57,530 bases of DNA, from NCBI GenBank assembly GCA_910584265.1, contig CAJTZE010000018.1, positions 1-57,530 of the forward strand. Direction: 5' to 3'. A model generated the notes under the pieces. The model saw only the letters and a list, made by a program, of their open reading frames with translations, made no database searches and had not been told where the DNA came from. Positions 51,646-57,530 of the stretch are shown here, one piece after another. Each line of letters opens with the position of its first letter. Position 1 is the first letter of the stretch. The position numbers and the translations under genes were made by a program. The stretch comes from an uncultured Dorea sp. (lineage in GTDB: Bacteria; Bacillota; Clostridia; Lachnospirales; Lachnospiraceae).

Positions 51646-51675
51646 ATTATATTCTACAAACCCCAGTACATTCAA
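51646..51675 (-). promoter_or_regulatory. Promoter of the oligo-1,6-glucosidase gene
   Basis: Minus strand TTGAAT, 18-bp spacer, TATAAT. It is flanked on both sides by the LacI-type operator copies. Confidence 0.65.
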
Positions 51676-51680
51676 TAGAT

Positions 51681-51696
51681 TTCGCGCAAAACGCAA
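51681..51696. promoter_or_regulatory. LacI-type operator, copy 2
   Basis: Complement reads TTGCGTTTTGCGCGAA, upstream of the -35 box; same motif as copy 1 but on the opposite strand, spacing about 68 bp centre to centre, suited to loop formation. Confidence 0.6.
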
Positions 51697-51722
51697 TATT
51701 GCACAATCTTTCGTGCTGGTTT

Positions 51723-52067
51723 TTATACATTCTGCATATTCTCCGGCACAGAAATTCCCAATTCCCCAAGCTCAGCGGCCGCTTCTGTCACCCACAAGTT
51801 TCTCATATGCAGAGCATACGTCCCTCACATTCCATGTAGCGGCAAACTGAACCCTTTCCTCCGGATTTAATGTGAAATGAAGCAGCATATAGTAATACCT
51901 CCTGTATACCTCATCCCCGATTGCCCGGATCAGGGCATTGGAAAATGCATAGCCTTCTTTTCTGTTCTTCTCTTCTTTGGCACCTTTTTGTAATTTCCAC
52001 GAATGACATTTGACACGGTAGCAGGGCTTACCCCGGCCCGCTCTGCAATATCCTTAGTCCGTATCAT
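51723..52067 (-). pseudogene. Frameshifted LacI-family regulator gene
   Basis: The first 45 codons from ATG at 52067 are a LacI-type HTH (TKDIAERAGVSPATVSNVIR) with a good AGGAG site. The frame then stops at 51930. A +2 frame continues past that point with EGYAFSNALIRAIGDEV and MLLHFTLNPEERVQFAATW, then a third frame ends in ELGISVPENMQNV with a stop at 51723. At least two frameshifts and a loss of most of the effector-binding domain are needed. I do not recognise the family of the trailing segment. It lies 15 bases downstream of the intact AraC gene on the same strand. Confidence 0.75.
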
Positions 52068-52082
52068 CAGTACTCTCCTCCC

Positions 52083-52937
52083 CTACTGCTTTACAATCTT
52101 ATTCTTCTGCCTGTATTCTCTTGGCGGCATTCCATATACGCCTTTGAACGCTCGGGAAAAATGCAGCAGGTTCGGATACCCCACTGATGCCCCGATATCG
52201 CCAATGGATTCACTTCCGATGATCAATGCATCCGCCGCCTTCGCCATCCGGTAATGGATCAGAAACTCCTGCGGCGGCTGGCCTAATACCTTCTTAAATA
52301 TCTTCCCGAAATAGCTGCGGTCCAGCTTACACATTTTCGCAAGATCCTCCACTGTGATATTATCCGCATAGTTATGCTCAATATAAGCAACCGCCTCCCT
52401 CACATAGAATTCGCTTAAGTTTCCTCCCTGGATCTGTTTTCTGGATGAGGAATACTTGATCAGCCTGTCAATGAAAAGATAAAGATGCCCGATCAGCTCC
52501 AGTGCAGAAGCATTCTGACTCTTGACCAGCCGCATCATCTCATCTAAAATCTGCTGTCCATATTCCGGCTTAATAGGGGTATAAACCGGATCTTTATAGG
52601 ATAAGCCGGCAAACTCTACACACTCCTCCGCACGCAGTCCTCCAAATTCCACCCATACATACTCCCACGGCTCATCCTTGTCCGCGTAATACGTATTCAC
52701 ATAACCAGGCTCAATCAGAAAGCCGCTTCCGGCAGAAATATGATAATAAGAGGTTTTGTCCTTCTCATCATTGGAGTGCAAAGTCCCCTTTCCGGATATC
52801 ACATAATGGAAAAGATAATTATTTCTCACATAAGGTCCGAAGGACTGTAGTGATGCACATTGTTCATACCCATATTGGTATATTGTAAGGTCCATATACC
52901 GCTCATCCTGAAATACGGAAAACAAATGATTCGTCAT
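52083..52937 (-). CDS. AraC-family transcriptional regulator
   Basis: 284 residues from the ATG at 52937 (GAGGAGG 9 bases upstream). An N-terminal cupin-like sensing domain (YLFHYVISGKGTLHSNDE, GSGFLIEPGYVNTYYAD) is followed by two HTH motifs (TVEDLAKMCKLDRSYFGKIF and the second ending GVYGMPPREYRQKN). This is the layout of regulators of sugar uptake genes such as msmR. It is divergent from the sugar ABC transporter, whose genes it probably activates. Confidence 0.92.
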   Translation of the reverse strand: MTNHLFSVFQDERYMDLTIYQYGYEQCASLQSFGPYVRNNYLFHYVISGKGTLHSNDEKDKTSYYHISAGSGFLIEPGYVNTYYADKDEPWEYVWVEFGGLRAEECVEFAGLSYKDPVYTPIKPEYGQQILDEMMRLVKSQNASALELIGHLYLFIDRLIKYSSSRKQIQGGNLSEFYVREAVAYIEHNYADNITVEDLAKMCKLDRSYFGKIFKKVLGQPPQEFLIHYRMAKAADALIIGSESIGDIGASVGYPNLLHFSRAFKGVYGMPPREYRQKNKIVKQ

Positions 52938-53160
52938 GATGCGTTTCCTCCTCAAACTAAATATCGTGATTTTTGCTGAATTTTCAATACAAATTTTATT
53001 AAAAACGCTGAATTTTTATATTTTATTTATATTATATACCATTATGCGTCTATATTTCAATATTTACATCCCAATAACGCATTCTGTTAAAATTGAAGCG
53101 CATACATGCATTTACCTTTTTACAGCAAACTGCTATCATTTATCACGAAATCAAACAATT

Positions 53161-53189
53161 TTTTCATGCAGTTTAACGAAGCATGAAAA
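53161..53189 (+). promoter_or_regulatory. Leader hairpin of the sugar ABC operon
   Basis: TTTTCATGC and GCATGAAAA form a 9-bp perfect stem with an 11-base loop directly before the GGAG ribosome binding site (bases 53190-53196). It could tune translation of the binding protein or be a protein-binding site. Confidence 0.5.
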
Positions 53190-53205
53190 GGAGAAGAGGT
53201 GTGGA

Positions 53206-54489
53206 ATGAAAGAGAGAGTAATTGCCACAGCGCTTGTGGCAGCAATGCTGATTGGGACTGTCTTTTCGGCTGCCGGATGTTCATCTGAGGAAAATGACGG
53301 CAAAACCCATATCACCATGCTTCAGTACAAACCGGAGGCTGTAAAAGCATTCGAGAAAATGGAGGAGGAATTCAATGCCACACACGATGACATCGTGCTG
53401 ACAATCGAATCCCCTAACGATGCAATGACTGTACTGAAGACACGTTTTATCAAGGAGGATGCCCCGGATATCATTGGTATCGGCGGCGACGTGAATTTCT
53501 CAAACTTCGTTGATGCCGAGATGCTCATGGATATCTCAGACTTCGAAGGATTATCCTTAATCAAGCAGGCTTATAAGGATATCGACAAGAACCTGGAATT
53601 TGTTCCGACTGAGGGCGTATATGCGGTTCCTTACGTGGCAAATGCGGCAGGTGTCCTGTACAACAGAGATATGTTTGAGGACAATAACTGGGAAATCCCG
53701 ACAACCTGGGATGAATTTATGGATTTATGTGAAACCATCAAACAATCAGGACAGCAGCCCCTGTATTTCGGTTTCAAAGACGTATGGACCTGCCTTGCAC
53801 CATGGAATGCACTTGCCTGTGACCTTGCACCGGCAGACGTGTGCCGTCAGGTGAATAAAGGCGAGACCAAATTTATTGATGAGTATGATGAAGTAGCCGA
53901 AAAAATGTTAGAGCTTCTTGAGCATGCACAGGATGACCCGTTCGCTTATAACTACAACGATGCATGTACTGCTTTTGCAAACGGCGAATCTGCAATGTAC
54001 ACCATCGGAAGCTATGCAGTTCCTCAGATTCAGTCTGTAAACCCTGACATGAATATTGATTCCTTCGTTATGCCGGGCTGTGACAACGCAGAGGATAATG
54101 TACTGAACTCCGGCGTAGACCTTCAGTTCTGCGTAACCACAGACTGCCCGAACAAGGAAGCCGCTTATGAGGTATTGAGCTTCCTGTTGGAAGACTCTAC
54201 CATCCAGACTTACTTAGACGACCAGAACGCTGTTCCATGTAAGGACAAGGTATTTGAACTTTCCCCTGCTCTTGACGGAATGCTTGATTACATCAACGAA
54301 GGCAAGATGGTTGATTATCAGGATCATTACTATCCTTCTGAGATGTCAGTGGATGCACAGATCCAGACCTTCCTGTTAGATGGAAGCGTAGAAAAATTCC
54401 TGACAAAATTCGACACGGACTGGCTGCGCTACAACCGCGACATCATCCGCAAGGTACAGGCATATGAAGAATCAGGAGGGAATGAATAA
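53206..54489 (+). CDS. Sugar ABC transporter binding lipoprotein
   Basis: 427 residues from the ATG at 53206, the first ATG behind a GGAG site; longer upstream frames lack a site and precede the signal peptide. Lipoprotein signal with lipobox FSAAGC (Cys22), then a type II binding fold of the MalE/MsmE kind (HITMLQYKPEAVKAFEKMEEE, DAPDIIGIGGDVN, NNWEIPTTWDEF). It captures oligosaccharides. First of three overlapping transporter genes. Confidence 0.93.
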   Translation: MKERVIATALVAAMLIGTVFSAAGCSSEENDGKTHITMLQYKPEAVKAFEKMEEEFNATHDDIVLTIESPNDAMTVLKTRFIKEDAPDIIGIGGDVNFSNFVDAEMLMDISDFEGLSLIKQAYKDIDKNLEFVPTEGVYAVPYVANAAGVLYNRDMFEDNNWEIPTTWDEFMDLCETIKQSGQQPLYFGFKDVWTCLAPWNALACDLAPADVCRQVNKGETKFIDEYDEVAEKMLELLEHAQDDPFAYNYNDACTAFANGESAMYTIGSYAVPQIQSVNPDMNIDSFVMPGCDNAEDNVLNSGVDLQFCVTTDCPNKEAAYEVLSFLLEDSTIQTYLDDQNAVPCKDKVFELSPALDGMLDYINEGKMVDYQDHYYPSEMSVDAQIQTFLLDGSVEKFLTKFDTDWLRYNRDIIRKVQAYEESGGNE

Positions 54490-55340
54490 TGAATAAAAAA
54501 CTTAGCAGAAACCAAACCTTTTTGTTAATCACAATTCCGGTCCTGGCGCTGTTCTTCTGTTTTAACACACTGCCGCTGATCAAGGGCCTGATGTACAGCT
54601 TTACCAACTTCCGCGGATTCGGAAGCTATGACTGGGTAGGCTTTCGTAACTATGCCGACTTATTTACCGACGCCCGCGTAGGAAAGTCTTATCTTTTTAC
54701 ATTTAAATTTGCTTTACTTGCTACTGTTGTGACCAACGTGATCGCCCTGCTTCTCGCTCTGGGCTTAAACGGTAAGATCCGTGCAAAGAACACTCTTAGG
54801 GGTATTTACTTTATCCCAAGGATCCTGGGCGGACTGGTTGTAGGTTATATCTTCGGGTATTTCTTCACATACATCCTTCCTGCTATTACAGGTAAAGGAA
54901 GTATGCTGTCCAACACCAGCACAGCATGGATCGCAATCGTAGTCGTTGCGGCATGGCAGTCCATCGCACAGACCACCCTGATTTACATATCCGGTCTTCA
55001 GACCGTGCCGGAGGATGTATATGAGGCGGGCGCTATCGACGGCGCTACCGGATGGTTAAGCTTCAAGAACCTTACCTTCCCGCTGATCATCCCATTCTTT
55101 AGCATCAACATGGTCTTAAGCATGAAAGACTTCCTGATGGTATTCGATCAGATCATGGCTATGACCAAGGGCGGCCCTGCACAGAGCACCGAGTCCATCT
55201 CATACCTCATTTACAACAATGGTATGGGCGGCGGACAGTTTGGTTTCCAGAGCGCCAACGCGGTAATCTTCTTTATCGTAATTGTTGCAATCTCTGTATT
55301 CCAGCTTAACTTCACAGGAAAGAAGGAGGAACAGTTATAA
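54489..55340 (+). CDS. Sugar ABC transporter permease (MalF-like)
   Basis: 283 residues, six transmembrane helices. The EAA loop that contacts the ATPase is VYEAGAIDGATGWLSFKNLTFPLI, matching the EAAxxDGA pattern. Starts one base before the end of the binding-protein gene. It forms the membrane pore with the MalG-like subunit. No ATPase gene is adjacent, which is usual where a shared MsmX-type ATPase energises several importers. Confidence 0.93.
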   Translation: MNKKLSRNQTFLLITIPVLALFFCFNTLPLIKGLMYSFTNFRGFGSYDWVGFRNYADLFTDARVGKSYLFTFKFALLATVVTNVIALLLALGLNGKIRAKNTLRGIYFIPRILGGLVVGYIFGYFFTYILPAITGKGSMLSNTSTAWIAIVVVAAWQSIAQTTLIYISGLQTVPEDVYEAGAIDGATGWLSFKNLTFPLIIPFFSINMVLSMKDFLMVFDQIMAMTKGGPAQSTESISYLIYNNGMGGGQFGFQSANAVIFFIVIVAISVFQLNFTGKKEEQL

Positions 55341-56188
55341 TGAAAAAGAAAAATAAAGTTGCTGCCACTACCAATTGGCCGCTTACCATATTATTAATCG
55401 CCGGCTGTATAACTGTAATCTTCCCGCTTTACATGGCGATCGTAATTGCATTTAAAAAGCCGTCTGAAATGACCAATGACATTGCAGGAGCCCTAAGCCT
55501 CCCGCAGAGCTGGAGCCTTGAAAACTTCGCAGAAGCAATGAGAGTTACTGATTTCTGGCATTCCTTAAGCTACAGTATCCTAATTACCGTAGCGACTGTA
55601 GTGCTTGCAATCCTGATCCACTCTCTGGCAGGCTACGCCATCGGTCGGAGCATGGCAAAGAGTAAATTTTACAAAATCTCTTATCTGTACATTGTAAGCG
55701 GTATGTTCGTGCCATTTGCAATCCTGATGATGCCTCTGGTAAAACAGACTGCGCAGATGAAAATTGACAACTGGTTCGGCGTTATCATCTGTTATCTGGT
55801 ATTCTATATGCCGATGAACATGATGCTCTACTCCGGTTACTTAAAGAATATTCCAATCGCACTGGAGGAAGCGGCTTACGTAGACGGTGCAACCACATGG
55901 ACTACATACTGGAAGGTTATCTTCCCGATCATGAAGCCGATGCACGCTACCGTTGCCGTACTGACGGCACTGGGAACCTGGAACGATGTTATGACACCGT
56001 TAGTTATCATGTCAGGAAAGGGCGCAAACACACTGCCTCTGGCACAGCTCACCTTCCAGACACAGTTCGGTACCAACTACAATCTGGCATTTGCCTCCTA
56101 TCTGCTGGCACTGCTGCCAATCCTGATCTTCTATCTGGTATGCCAGAAGCAGATCATCAACGGTGTAGTAAATGGTGCAGTAAAATAG
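55340..56188 (+). CDS. Sugar ABC transporter permease (MalG-like)
   Basis: 282 residues, six transmembrane helices, with the MalG-type EAA loop ALEEAAYVDGATTWTTYWKVIFPI and the N-terminal TM plus AFKKPSEM loop. Partner permease to the MalF-like gene, overlapping it by one base. Last gene of the operon before a hairpin terminator. The glucosidase nearby suggests malto- or isomalto-oligosaccharide substrate, an inference from context. Confidence 0.93.
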   Translation: MKKKNKVAATTNWPLTILLIAGCITVIFPLYMAIVIAFKKPSEMTNDIAGALSLPQSWSLENFAEAMRVTDFWHSLSYSILITVATVVLAILIHSLAGYAIGRSMAKSKFYKISYLYIVSGMFVPFAILMMPLVKQTAQMKIDNWFGVIICYLVFYMPMNMMLYSGYLKNIPIALEEAAYVDGATTWTTYWKVIFPIMKPMHATVAVLTALGTWNDVMTPLVIMSGKGANTLPLAQLTFQTQFGTNYNLAFASYLLALLPILIFYLVCQKQIINGVVNGAVK

Positions 56189-56213
56189 TTTGCTTGTTTT
56201 ATATGAGGACACA

Positions 56214-56246
56214 GTTACGAGAAGCAGGTATCCTGCTTCTCGTAAC
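56214..56246. terminator. Hairpin between the transporter operon and VanZ gene
   Basis: GTTACGAGAAGCAGG pairs perfectly with CCTGCTTCTCGTAAC around TAT, a 15-bp stem. Few Ts follow, so it is a strong but T-poor stop or a stabiliser. Confidence 0.65.
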
Positions 56247-56269
56247 TACTTTAAACCGATGAATTTATA

Positions 56270-56845
56270 TTATTGTGTATATAATTTTGCTATATATTTC
56301 CCCACAGGCGAAACATACAATAAATATCCTATGACGCCTCCAATCGTATTGAACAACAGATCATTGACATCGAAAATCCTATTTCCAAAATAGAAAAAGG
56401 ACATTATTAACTGTGTACATTCTATAGCCAATGACATGAGAAAAATTATCCTGATATTCTTTTTCATGTTATATTCTTTTATAAATATTCCCATGTAAAA
56501 TCCCATAGGCAGAAATAATAACATATTTCCTATTACATTATACAAAGTATAATAGTTGAAATTTGAAAATAAAAGCAAAGGGGCTTTTTCAAAATAAAGA
56601 AGCTGACCGTAAGAAGGAAGCTCCTTGCGGTTTACAAACCAAAAAATGGGAAATACTGTTAAATCAAACACCTTATATATGTAGTACAGAAAAGAGAAAA
56701 TTATCAATTCTTTTTCGATATTTATATGACTGCGAAAGCACTTTATAATACGTATCATAACCAAAACAATAAAGATGGGTATAAAAATTATAGCCGCGTT
56801 TACTAAATATTCCGGCGAAAATGTCTCATTATTAATATTAATCAT
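56270..56845 (-). CDS. VanZ-like membrane protein
   Basis: 191 residues with four to five transmembrane helices and VanZ signatures: NVIGNMLLFLPMGFYMGIF, SLAIECTQLIM and DVNDLLFNTIGGVIGYLL. VanZ proteins give low-level teicoplanin resistance in some Tn1546-like elements, but most chromosomal homologues are of unknown role. AGGAG lies 5 bases before the ATG, just after a strong hairpin. The gene is clearly more AT-rich than the genes to its left. Confidence 0.87.
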   Translation of the reverse strand: MININNETFSPEYLVNAAIIFIPIFIVLVMIRIIKCFRSHINIEKELIIFSFLYYIYKVFDLTVFPIFWFVNRKELPSYGQLLYFEKAPLLLFSNFNYYTLYNVIGNMLLFLPMGFYMGIFIKEYNMKKNIRIIFLMSLAIECTQLIMSFFYFGNRIFDVNDLLFNTIGGVIGYLLYVSPVGKYIAKLYTQ

Positions 56846-56857
56846 CTTATCTCCTGC

Positions 56858-56882
56858 CCTGTGGCAGAAACTCTGCCACAGG
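56858..56882 (-). promoter_or_regulatory. Intercistronic hairpin before VanZ
   Basis: CCTGTGGCAGA pairs perfectly with TCTGCCACAGG around a 3-base loop, between the secreted-protein stop and the VanZ ribosome binding site. No T-run, so it is more likely an mRNA processing or stability element than a full stop. Confidence 0.5.
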
Positions 56883-56899
56883 ATTCTCCTTCCACTATT

Positions 56900-57283
56900 C
56901 TAATTAGTTAGTGTGCCTCTTACAGAAATATTAGTCATAGCAGGCCCGCCATCAAATACTAAATAATAATTTGATGATGCAGTTACCGCTTTAGGAAATC
57001 TTTGTCTGCCGCTTGTATTGACTTCCCCATAACTTGTATCAAAACCTACTCCACTTTTATATAATGTACATTTGCAAACATGACTAGCATAGGTAGTATT
57101 AAGATAAGCATTCCCGGAATCCAAATAATGGAAGATTCCATTTGTTTTTCCAGACACTGCCCCCGCTCCGCCGGCAGTATAGTAATTTGCATTAAAACTA
57201 GAAGACGCCGCAAAAGCATTCATAGAAAAGACAAATGAGAAAGCCATTACTCCCAATAATGCTTTTTTAAGTTTTACTTTCAT
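56900..57283 (-). CDS. Small secreted protein, unknown
   Basis: 127 residues. A signal peptide (KKALLGVMAFSFVFSMNAFA, cleavage about AFA|AS) precedes a mature Ser/Gly/Tyr-rich beta-like protein of about 100 residues with a CKC pair (HVCKCTLYKSG) and no charge-rich segments. I do not recognise a family. AAAGGAG precedes the ATG. It shares strand and probably transcript with the VanZ gene. AT-rich and likely acquired. It could be an exported peptide or a small adhesin, but that is a guess. Confidence 0.7.
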   Translation of the reverse strand: MKVKLKKALLGVMAFSFVFSMNAFAASSSFNANYYTAGGAGAVSGKTNGIFHYLDSGNAYLNTTYASHVCKCTLYKSGVGFDTSYGEVNTSGRQRFPKAVTASSNYYLVFDGGPAMTNISVRGTLTN

Positions 57284-57530
57284 AATAAAATCTCCTTTTA
57301 ATATTATTTCAAATAATTATCACAGTTTTATTTTGAGGTGAGATACTGTAACAAAATGAATTGCAATTCCATATATTTGATATATTTCAATAATATATAC
57401 TTATTTTTAATAATCAAGAAAATATTGGTTTACATTTTAGCAACAATTGGTTTTGATTTAAACAATGTTAAAATGACTCAAACTTCCCACATTAAAAATG
57501 GGATTTGCACTTTGAAAAATCAATACTTTA
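57284..57530. other. AT-rich right edge
   Basis: No gene is seen. The region is very AT-rich and contains a TCCCA/TGGGA hairpin around 57485-57503 and several A/T runs. It is the upstream region of the secreted-protein gene. Confidence 0.5.

Noticed and set aside
56900..57283. Lactococcin 972-like bacteriocin
   Set aside because: The size and signal peptide fit, but the mature sequence lacks the family's aromatic and spacing pattern.
1..57530. CRISPR array, prophage, insertion sequence or transposase
   Set aside because: No regularly spaced repeats, no Cas, integrase, phage structural or transposase proteins were seen.

Overview
The window looks like chromosome of a spore-forming anaerobic Firmicute of the Lachnospiraceae type (Clostridia). 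This rests on SpoIVA and an SleC-type cortex-lytic protein, a biotin-dependent Na+-pumping decarboxylase cluster, the DUF5716/DUF5717 pair, the strong AGGAGG ribosome binding sites and the moderate base composition. The genus is not determined. I found no tRNA, rRNA, CRISPR array, insertion sequence or phage gene. Most of the window is ordinary core genome. The accessory-looking parts are about 38.3-38.9 kb, 46.7-47.3 kb, 51.4-52.1 kb and the AT-rich right end after 56.25 kb.

Layout, left to right. 1-3374 (minus): 5' part of rnpB, rnhA, an MBL-fold hydrolase, a MogA/MoaB-like protein and spoIVA. 3.5-4.5 kb (plus): aroD behind a structured leader. 4.5-6.4 kb (minus): a PPOX/Nim-like flavoprotein, DUF1294, a HAD phosphatase and an isochorismatase-like hydrolase. 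6.5-12.1 kb (minus): a five-gene Na+-pump decarboxylase operon carrying two different carboxyltransferases. 12.1-14.5 kb (minus): a membrane protein, trpS and a histidine phosphatase. luxS (plus) then converges on a UPF0597/cysteine desulfidase-like gene, followed by DUF5662. 17.1-20.5 kb (minus): an operon of a sugar-binding lipoprotein, a GH13 debranching-enzyme homologue that lacks every catalytic residue, and a TraX membrane protein. 20.7-28.6 kb: DUF1292, a UvrD-like helicase, gltX, a two-gene threonine/serine exporter in which one subunit is fused to an acetyltransferase, trxB and purB.

28.7-34.0 kb (minus) holds a tightly packed triad of uncharacterised genes: a 1103-residue helical-repeat protein (DUF5717), an actin/Hsp70-fold-like protein (DUF5716) and a TPR-like protein. 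It is the best candidate here for an undescribed system. 34.1-39.6 kb: a PLP aminotransferase, a cupin, DUF2461, an ECF sigma factor with a Cys-rich tail, a Glu-rich membrane protein and an SleB-type cell-wall hydrolase. 39.8-44.1 kb: carAB. Then come a transglutaminase-like membrane protein, an SleC-like protein, and a PLC-like protein translationally coupled to an OmpR/HK two-component system with a perfect 24-bp palindrome at its promoter.

49.7-56.2 kb is a carbohydrate locus: an oligo-1,6-glucosidase (minus), the remains of an AraC and a LacI regulator, an intact AraC regulator, and a divergent sugar ABC transporter (binding protein and two permeases, no ATPase). Two matching LacI-type operators bracket the glucosidase promoter, while the adjacent lacI gene is frameshifted. 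The right end carries an AT-rich pair, a VanZ-like protein and a small secreted protein, that looks acquired.
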